A stretch of 64,000 nt of DNA, taken from Halorussus caseinilyticus (GTDB lineage Archaea; Halobacteriota; Halobacteria; Halobacteriales; Haladaptataceae). This document shows, piece after piece, positions 17,948-26,337 of the stretch. How positions within the stretch are numbered: the stretch's first letter is position 1; every line of letters begins with the position of its first letter. A program made the position numbers and the translations under genes. The stretch lies in contig NZ_CP119809.1 of the NCBI RefSeq assembly GCF_029338395.1, forward strand, positions 682,001-746,000, in the 5' to 3' direction. The notes below the pieces were generated by a model. The model did no database searches. It was not told the DNA's origin and saw only the letters and a program-made list of their open reading frames with translations.

Positions 17948-18360
17948 CTCTGCGCGACATCAGTCGGTCGCTCGGAAGCGCCGTCCTCCAGCGCATCGGC
18001 CGTGCCGCGAGCAAGGTCCAAGAGTCCAAACCCCTCCCCGTGGACCTGTTAGAGAGCGACGACGCCTACCTCGTGGTGTTCGACGCACCGGGCGCGACCG
18101 GAAGCGACGTGCAGGTCCGGTACGCCGACGGCGGCGTCCACGTCCGCATCGACCGCTTCCGCGACTTCTACGACGGGTTCGAGATGCTGTTCCCCGGCCG
18201 CGGTCTCTCGCTCGACGGACAGGCCGACCTCCCGGCCGACGCCGTGGTGGACGCCGAGTCCGCGACTGCCACCCTGACCGAACACGGGACGCTTCGAGTT
18301 CGCGTGCCGAAACAGGTCGAGAACGCCGACGAGTCCAGAGTCGAGTCGGCCGAGGCCTAA
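17944..18360 (+). CDS. Hsp20/alpha-crystallin family small heat-shock protein
   Basis: The 138-residue protein has the alpha-crystallin layout: an N-terminal arm, a beta sandwich beginning about residue 38 (DAYLVVFDAPGATGSDVQVRY), GVHVRIDRFRDFY in the middle, and a final GTLRVRVPK strand. The usual C-terminal I-X-I anchor is not obvious, so the oligomer may differ from classic members. It is translationally coupled to the upstream zinc-ribbon protein through an ATGA overlap. Its stop overlaps the stop of the convergent small gene by four bases. Confidence 0.82.
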   Translation: MTLRDISRSLGSAVLQRIGRAASKVQESKPLPVDLLESDDAYLVVFDAPGATGSDVQVRYADGGVHVRIDRFRDFYDGFEMLFPGRGLSLDGQADLPADAVVDAESATATLTEHGTLRVRVPKQVENADESRVESAEA

Positions 18361-18557
18361 GGCGACTCGCCCAATCGACGCGCACTCGTCGGTCGCTCTT
18401 CGTCGCGTCGTTCGACCGTCACCCGCCAGTCGGGTATCCGGTCCGGAACCGTCCGTAGTTCTCGTTCCCCGGAAATCTCCACCCCTTCGGCGAACGCGGT
18501 CAGCAGTAGGTCCCGCAGTTCGCGCTCGAAGTCCCGTTCGTCTGCATCTTCTCCCAT
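18357..18557 (-). CDS. Small conserved hypothetical protein
   Basis: This 66-residue charged protein (MGEDADERDFERELRDLLLT, then RTVPDRIPDWRVTVERRD) shows an amphipathic helix followed by a short strand region. The ATG at 18557 is preferred to an in-frame ATG at 18581 because a box reading ACTTAAAG on the minus strand (near 18587) lies about 30 nt upstream of 18557. No family or function is recognised. It is convergent with hsp20. Confidence 0.65.
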   Translation of the reverse strand: MGEDADERDFERELRDLLLTAFAEGVEISGERELRTVPDRIPDWRVTVERRDEERPTSARRLGESP

Positions 18558-18624
18558 GCCACTAGTCTTCAATGTAGGCATCCCACTTTAAGTTTTCCCG
18601 TGGCGGGCGACGAACACATCGCGG

Positions 18625-19794
18625 CTACTCTATCGCCATCCCCTCCACGACGGGAAACTCCTCGTCGCCGTCGAAGCGGGTCGGGTCGAACTCGGGCAAG
18701 GGGTTGTCGCCGAGGACCGCCTCGGCCGTCGCCTCGCCGAGCGCCGGGGCGCGCATGAACCCGTGGCCCTGCCACCCGGCCGCGACGAACAGGCCTTCTC
18801 GGAGTTCACCCAAAAGCGGGTCCCGGTCGGGGGTCGCCACGCAGAGTCCGGCCCACGCCTCCCGGACCGCGCCGAAGTCGCCGACGCGGTGGGCGAGTCG
18901 CTCGCGGGTGACCTCGCAGAACTCCCGGTCGGCCTCGCGCGCCCAGTCGTCCGGGTCGCTCTCTACCTCCTCGGTGCCGTCGCCCGCCAGCAGTCCCTCG
19001 GAGTGGGGCCGGAGGTAGTAGCCCCCGGTCGCGTCGTAGCACATCGGCAGGTCGGCCCGTCGCTCGGCGTCGAATCCGACGGTCAGAGCCTGCACCCGGT
19101 AGGGCTTGAGCGGGACCGGGATTCCGGCGACGGCGAGCACCCGCTTGGTGTGGGCACCCGCCGCGACCACGATTGCGTCGAAGGGTTCGCTCTCGCCGTC
19201 GCCAGTCTCGACCGCGAGAGCGTCGGCGTCGAGGCGCGCCTCGACGCCGGTTCGGACCTCCGCGCCTTCCGCGCGGGCCTTCTCCGCGAGCAAGTCGGCG
19301 TACGTTCCGGGGTCGGTCCGCCCGGCGTTCTCCGCGACTGCGGCCACGTCAACGTCGCTCCACTCGACCGCGGGGAACCGCTCGCGGAGGTCCGCGGGGT
19401 CGGCGAACGACACGTCCCGGCCCGCGTCCCGCATCCGGGGCACCTGCTCGCGGATTGCGGCCGCGCGCCGGTCGTCGCCCTCGCGGGCGAACCAGACGTA
19501 GGGCGTCTCGCGGAACTCGAAGTCACCTTCGCCCGAGAACTCGCGGAACCGCTCGATGGCCCGGTCGCCGACGCGAGCGTCCTCCGGCGCGGCGAAGGCG
19601 TCGTAGAGGACACCCGCCGCCCGGCCCGTACTGCCGCCGCCTATCTCGTCTTTCTCGTAGACGACGACCTCCGCGCCGCGGCGCGCGAGGTCGTAGGCCG
19701 CGGTGACGCCGACCGCACCGCCGCCGACGACGGCGACCCTCGGCGAATCCGAGTCGGTCGCCGAGTCCGGGGTCGGGTCGGGAACGTCGGTCAT
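18625..19794 (-). CDS. FAD-dependent oxidoreductase (DAO family, sarcosine-oxidase-like)
   Basis: The 389-residue protein has the dinucleotide fold RVAVVGGGAVGVTAAYDLARRG near residue 20, then YEKDEIGGGSTGRAAG, a mid segment FDAIVVAAGAHTKRVL, and the late GLFVAAGWQGHGFMRAPALG that closes the FAD site. This is the layout of monomeric sarcosine, glycine or proline oxidases. ATG 19794 overlaps the stop of the creatininase-like gene by four bases, and codons upstream in frame lie inside that gene. The pairing suggests joint work on a methylated or cyclic amine, but no creatinase gene is present, so the substrate stays open. Confidence 0.87.
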   Translation of the reverse strand: MTDVPDPTPDSATDSDSPRVAVVGGGAVGVTAAYDLARRGAEVVVYEKDEIGGGSTGRAAGVLYDAFAAPEDARVGDRAIERFREFSGEGDFEFRETPYVWFAREGDDRRAAAIREQVPRMRDAGRDVSFADPADLRERFPAVEWSDVDVAAVAENAGRTDPGTYADLLAEKARAEGAEVRTGVEARLDADALAVETGDGESEPFDAIVVAAGAHTKRVLAVAGIPVPLKPYRVQALTVGFDAERRADLPMCYDATGGYYLRPHSEGLLAGDGTEEVESDPDDWAREADREFCEVTRERLAHRVGDFGAVREAWAGLCVATPDRDPLLGELREGLFVAAGWQGHGFMRAPALGEATAEAVLGDNPLPEFDPTRFDGDEEFPVVEGMAIE

Positions 19795-20552
19795 TTGTGA
19801 CCCCGCGGCCAGAGGTCGGCGAGGTCTCGCCCGGCCAACCACTCCACGAGGGCCGCGAGGTCCTCGGCGGCGTGGTCGAGCAACTTCTCGCCGATTTGCT
19901 TCGACCCCGCGGTCGGTTCGCCGACTGCGCCGCTCTCGGTGAAATCGATGGCGTCGAATCCGACCGACGCGCCCCGGACCGACTCGCCCCACGAGTCGCC
20001 GCCGCGGGCCTCGGCGTCTTCGAGGGCCGCCTCGCGCACGAGGTCCCCCGCCACCGCGAGCATCATGCTGGTCTCCACCTCGTCGGCGTGACCGAGCGAG
20101 GTGTCCAACTCTTCCTCGATGAGGGCGTCCAAGTTCGACCACCAGTTCCACGGCGCGGCGAAGGCCACGCGGTCGTCGCGCAGGCCGCGGGCGGCGCGCC
20201 GGAGCGCGCCCGAGTTGCCGCCGTGACCGTTGACGACGACCGCCTTCCGGACGCCGTGTTCGGTCGCGCTGGCGAGTACGTCGGCGACGTAGCTCTCGAA
20301 CGTCTCGGGGTCGGTCCAGAGCGTCCCGTCGAACTGTCGGTGGTGGGCGCTCACACCTACCGGAATCGGCGGCAGGAGGATTGTGTCGGAGCGGTCGGCG
20401 ACCGTCTCGGCGACTGCGCGGGCCGCGAGGAAGTCGGTCCCGAGGGGGAGCGCGGGACCGTGCTGTTCGACGCTCCCGGTCGGCAGGACCGCGACCTCTG
20501 CCTCGGTGAAGGCGTCGGCCGCCGTCGTCGTGGTGTGTTCGTGGAGGTACAT
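19791..20552 (-). CDS. Creatininase-family amidohydrolase
   Basis: This 253-residue protein has the family motifs: LPTGSVEQHGPALPLGTDFL with the metal-binding Glu and His, VNGHGGNSGALRRAARGL, and GHADEVETSMML. Members hydrolyse creatinine or related cyclic amides, including the formamide step in archaeal riboflavin/F420 synthesis. The four-base overlap with the FAD oxidoreductase suggests a two-gene unit. Whether this is a true creatininase or the FAPy deformylase-like type cannot be decided from motifs seen here. Confidence 0.85.
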   Translation of the reverse strand: MYLHEHTTTTAADAFTEAEVAVLPTGSVEQHGPALPLGTDFLAARAVAETVADRSDTILLPPIPVGVSAHHRQFDGTLWTDPETFESYVADVLASATEHGVRKAVVVNGHGGNSGALRRAARGLRDDRVAFAAPWNWWSNLDALIEEELDTSLGHADEVETSMMLAVAGDLVREAALEDAEARGGDSWGESVRGASVGFDAIDFTESGAVGEPTAGSKQIGEKLLDHAAEDLAALVEWLAGRDLADLWPRGHK

Positions 20553-20630
20553 ACGCGGAACGTAGGAACCCCCGTACTTAGAACTGCACGACGAGGCGCG
20601 GCGAAAAAGTGCGACGGTGCGGTCGTCAGG

Positions 20631-21293
20631 TCAGTAGCAACCGCAACCGATGTCACAGGACGAGCAACAGCTTCCGCCCGGCCCGATGTGACAACCGCCG
20701 TCCTCACAGACGACTTCGGTTTCGGCGCACTCGTAGCAGTCGAAGCTGTCCAGACAACTGGTCGTGGCCGTAGAAGCGTCTCGTTGTTTCACCGTCTGGT
20801 CGGCGTCCGGGTCGAGAATCGTCCACTGGTCGCCGCTCGAATCGACCGCGTATCGGCGGCCAGTCTCCGGTTCGATGGAGACGCGGAGTTGGCCGTCGCC
20901 GTACTCCTGTAGCGAGTCGATTCGAGCCGTCGCCGTCCCATCGACTTTCCACGCGGCGACGTACCAGTTGTCGAGTTCGTCCATCTCGGCGTCCGAGACG
21001 TACCCGTGGTCGGCCAGCAGGTCGAACAGGTCTCGACCGTGCGTTTCGACCGTCGCCCGCATCTCGGTTTCGGTGCTGTACTTCTGTTTCACGGCCTGTA
21101 GCTCTGCTTCGTCGGATGGGTCGATGGCCGCCGCGGCGTTGGTGAGTCCGACGGTCGCCAGTGCCGTCGCCGCCGCACCGCGGAGGACGCTTCGGCGGCG
21201 GGCGTTCGTCTTCGAAACGTCGTCGCTGACGGACGAGAGAAGTTCTCGGCGATTGGTCTCTGCGTCGTCGGAAGGCTTGGGTTTGCGGGTCAT
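20631..21293 (-). CDS. Tat-exported protein with cysteine-rich C-terminus
   Basis: The 220-residue product begins with a polar N-region and a twin-arginine signal: RRRSVLRGAAATALATVGL around residues 34-52, ending near AAAA. A helical middle (about 60-175) contains AEMDELDNWYVAAWKVDGT. The last 42 residues hold ten cysteines in short spacings (SCLDSFDCYECAETEVVC, GGCHIGPGGSCCSSC, DIGCGCY). Such tails are seen in secreted peptides and in some halocin-like precursors, but no known family is recognised. ATG 21293 is chosen; the open frame upstream begins in the AT-rich promoter, with TTTCTATTATGG near 21345 on the minus strand. Possible roles include a precursor peptide, metal binding or a surface protein. 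Confidence 0.75.
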   Translation of the reverse strand: MTRKPKPSDDAETNRRELLSSVSDDVSKTNARRRSVLRGAAATALATVGLTNAAAAIDPSDEAELQAVKQKYSTETEMRATVETHGRDLFDLLADHGYVSDAEMDELDNWYVAAWKVDGTATARIDSLQEYGDGQLRVSIEPETGRRYAVDSSGDQWTILDPDADQTVKQRDASTATTSCLDSFDCYECAETEVVCEDGGCHIGPGGSCCSSCDIGCGCY

Positions 21294-21388
21294 GAGCGAT
21301 TCCGGTGCCGGAGGGCACCGAATAGTTGTTACTATCCCAACCATAATAGAAATTTCTTCTAGAAAATTATAGAAGATTAACTATTCGG

Positions 21389-22171
21389 CTACCCGACGAA
21401 CTCCTCGATGCCGCGGGCGGGGTAGCCCACCACGAGGTCGGCCCCGGCGTCTTTCAACGCCGCGATTCGCTCGCCGACTTCGGCGGGCGTCCCGACCAGC
21501 GCGTAGTCCCGAGTCGCGGCCGAGAGGACCTCGCGCGCCCGTCCGGTCGCGGCGCGGTCGGTCTCTGCGCCGTCGGGGAGCGCGCTCGCCACGGGACCTC
21601 GGCGGGCGGCGTACCCACCAACCGCGTCCAGTACTTCGTCGTCGTCGTCGGTGAGGACCGTGGGCGCGTACACCGCGAGTTCGCCGTCGAACCCGGCGGC
21701 CCTGAGCGCGCGCAGGTCTCGCTCGGTAGTCCGCGAGAGGAGTTCGAACTGGGTCGCTCCCGTCGCCAGCGCGAGTCGTTCGACGCCCTCGGTGCCGACC
21801 CACGCGGTGGGGTCGCGTTCGACCGCGGCCCGGAGTCGGGGTGCGACCGCCTTCCGTCGCTCGTCGTCGGTGAGGTAGGCGGCGTGTCCGGCGACTGCGA
21901 CCCGGTTTACGCCGTCGGGAACCCGGTCGTAGCCAGCGTCGTCGCCGAGGGGGTCGAACCCCTCGGCCCTAACGGGCGTGGTCAGGCGAACCTCCAACTC
22001 GGAAGCGAGTTCGGCCAACGTTGCTTCGTCGGGGAGGTGTTCGCGCCCTTCGTAGTCGATAGCGACCGCCTCGAAGGGGAGTTCGACCGCGCGCGACACG
22101 TCACACTCGGCGGGTTTGAGCGCGGCGGCGTCTAGTCCAGTCTCGGCGATAGTCTCGCCAGTGGTCAACAT
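21389..22171 (-). CDS. Luciferase-like TIM-barrel protein (DUF7388-like)
   Basis: This 260-residue protein resembles a haloarchaea-specific family sometimes called luciferase-domain protein. It has VELPFEAVAIDYEGREHLPD early, ALATGATQFELLSRTTERDL in the middle, and YALVGTPAEVGERIAALKDA near the C-terminus. The last matches the F420/FMN-dependent monooxygenase end, where the VGTP-EV-ER motif recurs. It is shorter than true LLM enzymes of about 330 residues, so flavin or F420 binding is uncertain. Its ATG lies in the AT-rich part of a long spacer. Confidence 0.7.
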   Translation of the reverse strand: MLTTGETIAETGLDAAALKPAECDVSRAVELPFEAVAIDYEGREHLPDEATLAELASELEVRLTTPVRAEGFDPLGDDAGYDRVPDGVNRVAVAGHAAYLTDDERRKAVAPRLRAAVERDPTAWVGTEGVERLALATGATQFELLSRTTERDLRALRAAGFDGELAVYAPTVLTDDDDEVLDAVGGYAARRGPVASALPDGAETDRAATGRAREVLSAATRDYALVGTPAEVGERIAALKDAGADLVVGYPARGIEEFVG

Positions 22172-22693
22172 TTTCGAACACCTCCAGTAATAGTCACTCG
22201 TGTTACTCTGCTACTGCCCGTGCGGAACTCGACCCATCGTCTGTGCGACCATGCAGTCACTCCTACCTGCGGGAGGGTCAAAAGCGTATCGACGGGCACG
22301 ATACTTACCGGCCCGACCCACGTTTCTCCGGCGTGCGCTCACGCCGACTCTTCTCTGTTCACGCCGATTTTCCAGTCCGGCGCGTGCGGGCGCAGCGCTT
22401 GTGCGCCGCGTCCATCCGCGCGAGGGATGAGGCTTGCGAGACGCGAAGCGTCTCACTGATTTGCGAACGACGTTCGCAAACATCGAGCGACCGCAGGGAG
22501 CGAGACGCGCAGTCGGTTGGGGAGGACGTGGCCTGCGGTGGCGGTGCGGTTGCGGTCTGAGAGGTTCAAGAAGTAACTCGCTATAGTCTCACTTTCGCCT
22601 CAGTCCTCCATCACGAGTCGGAGACTCACCGAGAACGACCGACTCCCAATTACGACCGACGACTGCGAAAACCGACGAAAACAGCTCTCGCAG
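22172..22693. other. Gene-free spacer with short hairpins
   Basis: Several short frames are open but none has a family match or promoter. The stretch contains two perfect hairpins with 3-nt loops: GAGACGC-GAA-GCGTCTC (22438-22454) and TTTGCGAAC-GAC-GTTCGCAAA (22460-22480). A GCGGTGGCGGTGCGGT segment near 22535-22555 is followed by GAGGTTCAAG, recalling the sequence TTGATTGGCTCAAG at 49.08 kb. The layout is similar to the spacer at 1950-2170. Confidence 0.55.
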
Positions 22694-23131
22694 TTACCGC
22701 TCTTCGGAGTCCAGCACCCGAATCTGGTCGCCTCGGACCGTCACCGGAATCGGGACCGTCGCCTCGTACAGTTCGACCGTCACTTGGTCCTTGCCCTCGT
22801 CGATTCGCTGGACTTGGGCCTTCTCGCCTTTGAACGGTCCGGCGATGAGTTCCACGATGTCGCCCTCCGCGATACCTTCCACGTCGGGGGTCGGCGACAG
22901 GAAGTGTTCCACCTCGGAGATGTCGCTCGCGCCGGGCACCATGCTCCGGGCGTGGGGAATCTCTTCGAGAACGCGGGTGATAACCGCGTCGTTGTCCGCT
23001 TCGACCATCACGTAACTCGTCAGCGAGTCGGGCGCGAGCGCGGCGTGAATCTCCGGTTCCTCCCGGTTGATAATCATGTCCGCAACGGTGCGCTCCTGAC
23101 TCGCGGTCGTCTTGACTGCGTACATTGCCAT
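22694..23131 (-). CDS. spt5: Transcription elongation factor Spt5 (NusG homologue)
   Basis: The 145-residue product has the NGN domain (MYAVKTTASQERTVADMI, then LTSYVMVEADNDAVITRVLE) in residues 1-85 and a KOW domain (GDIVELIAGPFKGEKAQVQR) after it. Spt5 binds the RNA polymerase clamp and promotes processivity. It lies 10 bp downstream of secE on the same strand, the standard archaeal order. The start is MAMYAVKT at 23131. Confidence 0.96.
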   Translation of the reverse strand: MAMYAVKTTASQERTVADMIINREEPEIHAALAPDSLTSYVMVEADNDAVITRVLEEIPHARSMVPGASDISEVEHFLSPTPDVEGIAEGDIVELIAGPFKGEKAQVQRIDEGKDQVTVELYEATVPIPVTVRGDQIRVLDSEER

Positions 23132-23141
23132 GCTAAATCAC

Positions 23142-23309
23142 CTACGCTGGGAGGAAGCTCATGACGGCGAAGATGATAAAGCCCAGCAGTCCCACGAGGA
23201 TGATTCCTGCACCGGCGATTTTCGAAATCTTGGAGAACTCCTCCCACGAGGGCGTGCTGGCGAGTTTCAACACCCGCACGTACGACGAGAGGTCAAGCTT
23301 AACGTCCAT
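23142..23309 (-). CDS. secE: Protein translocase subunit SecE (Sec61 gamma)
   Basis: This 55-residue protein begins MDVKLDLSSYVRVLKLASTP, continues WEEFSKISKIAGAGIILVGLLG and ends in one membrane helix with MSFLPA. It is the archaeal SecE/Sec61-gamma that clamps SecY in the translocon. It precedes spt5 by 10 bp on the same strand, as in most archaea. A box reading AATAGATAG on the minus strand (near 23340) lies about 30 nt before the ATG. Confidence 0.95.
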   Translation of the reverse strand: MDVKLDLSSYVRVLKLASTPSWEEFSKISKIAGAGIILVGLLGFIIFAVMSFLPA

Positions 23310-23400
23310 GTTACCGGGGGTTAGAGACCGTCCTTTTTCTATCTATTGCTCTTCGCTCGGTGGTTCGGGTGCGAGTTGAGTCGTACTCGACCGTAATCGA

Positions 23401-23470
23401 GGCCGTGAACGTTTCTTGAAGCCCCTACTCGACCCCTTCATCCACCCTCTCTGTTGTTCGACCGAGCGCA
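23401..23470 (-). repeat. Deletion remnant of the dispersed hairpin element (copy G)
   Basis: Both ends of the element remain but the stems are gone. On the minus strand the left end reads CGCTCGGTCGAACAAC and GGGTGGATGAAGGGG, and the right end AGGGGCTTCAAGAAACG, joined by six bases. Other copies have about 100 bases there. It sits between the secE promoter and the ftsZ1 stop; the rest of spacer 23310-23661 contains no gene. Confidence 0.6.
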
Positions 23471-23661
23471 GTCCGGCAGTCGGTTGGCGTGACAAAACTG
23501 GTTGCTGGTCAGTCGCGCGTCTCCGAAAAAGCGTTCTCCATACGCGGAAACCGAGATAGCTATCGCTCCCGAACCTGCGAGCGAGGGGGAGAGCGGGGCA
23601 GGGCGGCCGAGCGGGACGGACTCGATGGGTCGGACCCGGACAGCGAGGCGGAGGTCCCCGA

Positions 23662-24801
23662 CTACTCCACGTAGTCGATGTCCTGAAGCCGCTTGTTGGC
23701 CTTGGCTTGCTGGGCCTCGTTGCGGCCGTAGATTTGGGGGGACTCGACGCCGGTGACGACTATCATCGTGCGCATCTCGCCGTCGAGTTCCTCGTCGATG
23801 GAGGTCCCCCAGATGATGCGGGCGTCGGGGTCGATGCGGTCGTAGATTTCCTCGACCACGCCCTCGGCCTCCTCGATGGACATGTCGTTGCCCCCGGTGA
23901 CGTTGACCAGCGCGGAGTTCGCGCCCGAGATGTCCACATCCAGCAGTGGCGACCGGAGCGCGGACTTCACCGAGTCTTGGGCCTTCGCGTCCGAATCGCT
24001 CTCGCCGAGACCAATCATCGCCACGCCGCCTTTCTCCATGACGGTGCGAACGTCGGCGAAGTCCAGATTCACGAGGCCGGGCTTGGTGATGAGTTCGGTG
24101 ATGCCCTTGACCGAGCGCATCAGCACCTCGTCGGCCACCTTGAACGCCTGTCGGACGGGGAGTTTCCCGACCGAGTCGAGCAGGCGGTCGTTGGGCACGA
24201 CGATGACCGTGTCCGAAACGTCGCGCAGGCGCTCCAGTCCCGCCTCGGCGTTGGTCCGGCGGACCTCGCCCTCCGCGGTGAACGGCGTCGTGACGATGGA
24301 GATGGTGAGCGCGCCGGATTCGCGGGCGGCCTTGGCGACCACGGGCGCAGAGCCGGTGCCGGTGCCGCCGCCGAGTCCGGCGGTGACGAACACCATGTCA
24401 GACCCCTGAATCGCGTCGTAAATCTCCTCTTGGCTCTCGAGGGCGGCCTCCTCGCCGACCTGCGGGAGCGAGCCAGCGCCCCGGCCTTGGGTCTTCTGCT
24501 CGCCCATCAGAATCTTGGTGTCGGCCTCGATTTCCACGAGGTGCTGTACGTCGGTGTTGGCCGCGACGAGTTTCGCGCCGTGGATGCCCTCCTCGGCCAT
24601 CCGGTTGACGGTGTTACCGCCCGCGCCGCCGCAACCGACCACCGTGATGTCGGTCTGGAGGTCCTGCAGAACGTCTTTGAGTTCTTCGTCGGTCATCGTC
24701 CCCGACGCGTTCGCGGCCTGCGTCCCAGTCCCCGAACTGGGCTGTCGGGAGTCCTGTCCCCCCTCGGCTTCCTCGATGGCGTCTTCCACTAACGAGTCCA
24801 T
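23662..24801 (-). CDS. ftsZ1: Cell division protein FtsZ1
   Basis: This 379-residue protein is FtsZ, the tubulin-like GTPase of the division ring. The G-box [21 protein letters not shown], the N-terminal [21 protein letters not shown] and the synergy-loop region [20 protein letters not shown] are all present. The acidic N-terminal tail of 40 residues is typical of haloarchaeal FtsZ1, which scaffolds division while FtsZ2 constricts. The C-terminus ([16 protein letters not shown]) fits the type 1 tail. It lies upstream of secE-spt5 on the same strand, the common haloarchaeal arrangement, though a 352-base spacer separates them. Confidence 0.96.
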   Translation of the reverse strand: MDSLVEDAIEEAEGGQDSRQPSSGTGTQAANASGTMTDEELKDVLQDLQTDITVVGCGGAGGNTVNRMAEEGIHGAKLVAANTDVQHLVEIEADTKILMGEQKTQGRGAGSLPQVGEEAALESQEEIYDAIQGSDMVFVTAGLGGGTGTGSAPVVAKAARESGALTISIVTTPFTAEGEVRRTNAEAGLERLRDVSDTVIVVPNDRLLDSVGKLPVRQAFKVADEVLMRSVKGITELITKPGLVNLDFADVRTVMEKGGVAMIGLGESDSDAKAQDSVKSALRSPLLDVDISGANSALVNVTGGNDMSIEEAEGVVEEIYDRIDPDARIIWGTSIDEELDGEMRTMIVVTGVESPQIYGRNEAQQAKANKRLQDIDYVE

Positions 24802-24826
24802 GCTGAAGTTGCCTTGAGAACGAAGC

Positions 24827-24834
24827 GTAATTAT
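24827..24834 (-). promoter_or_regulatory. TATA-like box of ftsZ1
   Basis: On the minus strand this reads ATAATTAC, preceded by GGAAAG as a possible BRE, about 29 nt before the ATG at 24801. Confidence 0.55.
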
Positions 24835-24894
24835 CTTTCCCCTCTCTGTCGGACGAATGTCTGACGTTCGGTGACAACTCGCGCGTCGATAAGC

Positions 24895-26283
24895 TTAGAT
24901 TCGGGTCGAAAATCGGCGAACCCGTTCAGTTTGGACGGTTTCGGGGTCGATTTCTCTCCCGTCTACCGTCACCGACTGGCCCGCCGAGAGCTTCCCGAAC
25001 GCGGGTCCCTCGCTAATTCCGAGGGTTCTGGCCTTCTCCGGGTCGAACGCGGTTTCGCGGACGACGACTTCGCCGTCCTCGCGCGCGACGGAATCGTACT
25101 TCGTCCGGAGGATGTCGGCCAACTCCGCGACCAGTCGCTCGCGGTCGGTCGGCCCTCGAATCGCCGCCCGGCCCGCCGACCGGGTGCCGCCGTGTTCGGT
25201 CTCGAACGCGAGGGCGTTCGACTCGACTACCTCGCGCGCGGCGTCGGCGTCGATGCCCTGCGCCTCCGCCAGCAGGTCGGCGGGCAGGTGGGTCACTTCG
25301 TAGTCGCCGTCGTACCCCGGCGCGTCGTCGCCCAACCGCAGACCCTCCCCAATCGGCGAGAGGTCGGTTTCGAGGTCCGCGACCAGTTCCAGCGGAACGC
25401 CGGTGGTCTCGCGGACCCACGTCTCGCTCACTACCTCGTAGCCGAGGTCCGCGACGACCGACTTCAGGTCGGGGTAGTCGCCCTCGATGACTGCTCGCTC
25501 GGCGCGACTCTCCTCGAAGGCGCGCCGGACGACTTCGCGGTTTCGGTCGGGCGACCCCATCGCGTCGAGTACCCAGTCGGCGGCGATGTGGCCGACCGCC
25601 CAGTCGGTCTCTCGCTCGATTCGGTCGAACCGGGGGACGTAGTGGCCGCCGCCGAACCCGACCAGTTGTCGCTCGCGGTGGGCTTGTACCCCCGCCAAGT
25701 CGAGGATGGCCCGCGCGACGGCGCGCGCGCCTTCGGGGTCGTCCCACTGGGTCTCGTCGCTCCCCAACTCCGCGAACAGCGAGGGGACGCCGACTTCCGA
25801 GGGACCGTGGTGGGTACACTCCATGCCGACCTCGTAGGAGTCGGGCGCGTACTCCTCGAAGGCGTCGAGCAGGTACGCGTGGGCGTTCGGACACGCCTCC
25901 GCGAGTCCGCCTTCGACGCCGCCGTACTCGGCCGGGCCGAAGTTACCGGTGAAGTGGGCCGTCAGCAGGGGACCGGTGTCCCCGGAGTGCTTGGAAGCGA
26001 ACACCAGCAGGTCGGGCGCGTCCGCTCCCGCGGCGTTCGGGTCGCCGAACGCCGCGGCCGTGTCCTCGATTTCGAGGTGGAGGTCGTCGAACTCCCGGAG
26101 TTCGAAGTCGGGGTCGCCGGACGCCGAGGCGTCCGGCGACCCGCCGAGTCGGTAGAACCGTCCGCCGCCCTCGCCGTCGGGGAGCGAGTCGTCCTCGCAG
26201 GTCTCCCAGTCGGCGAGGTCCAGCAGGTGGTCGCCGATGTGTTCTGACGCCGAGTCTGCTCTGCTGACGACGATGGCAATCAC
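24895..26283 (-). CDS. dtdA: D-aminoacyl-tRNA deacylase DtdA
   Basis: The 462-residue product (from GTG 26283, VIAIVVSRADSASEHIG) is archaeal DtdA, which frees tRNA from D-amino acids. Key stretches are FASKHSGDTGPLLTAHFTGN, YEVGMECTHHGPSEVGVPSL and LVGFGGGHYVPRFDRI, all conserved in the first domain and holding the zinc-binding histidines. A GTG at 26292 is also in frame, but the box CTTTTC near 26311 favours 26283. It lies 45 nt after the exchanger stop and faces away from ftsZ1's promoter. The second domain (about 330-462) carries LPADLLAEAQGIDADA. Confidence 0.93.
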   Translation of the reverse strand: MIAIVVSRADSASEHIGDHLLDLADWETCEDDSLPDGEGGGRFYRLGGSPDASASGDPDFELREFDDLHLEIEDTAAAFGDPNAAGADAPDLLVFASKHSGDTGPLLTAHFTGNFGPAEYGGVEGGLAEACPNAHAYLLDAFEEYAPDSYEVGMECTHHGPSEVGVPSLFAELGSDETQWDDPEGARAVARAILDLAGVQAHRERQLVGFGGGHYVPRFDRIERETDWAVGHIAADWVLDAMGSPDRNREVVRRAFEESRAERAVIEGDYPDLKSVVADLGYEVVSETWVRETTGVPLELVADLETDLSPIGEGLRLGDDAPGYDGDYEVTHLPADLLAEAQGIDADAAREVVESNALAFETEHGGTRSAGRAAIRGPTDRERLVAELADILRTKYDSVAREDGEVVVRETAFDPEKARTLGISEGPAFGKLSAGQSVTVDGREIDPETVQTERVRRFSTRI

Positions 26284-26337
26284 GGGCGACACTACGGGAG
26301 GACCGGAAGAAAAGCGCGTCGAATGGTCAGTCGGGAG

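Noticed and set aside
22200-22560. Short frames in the 22.2-22.6 kb spacer
   Set aside because: They overlap one another on both strands, have no family match, and cross hairpins and GGT-rich repeats.
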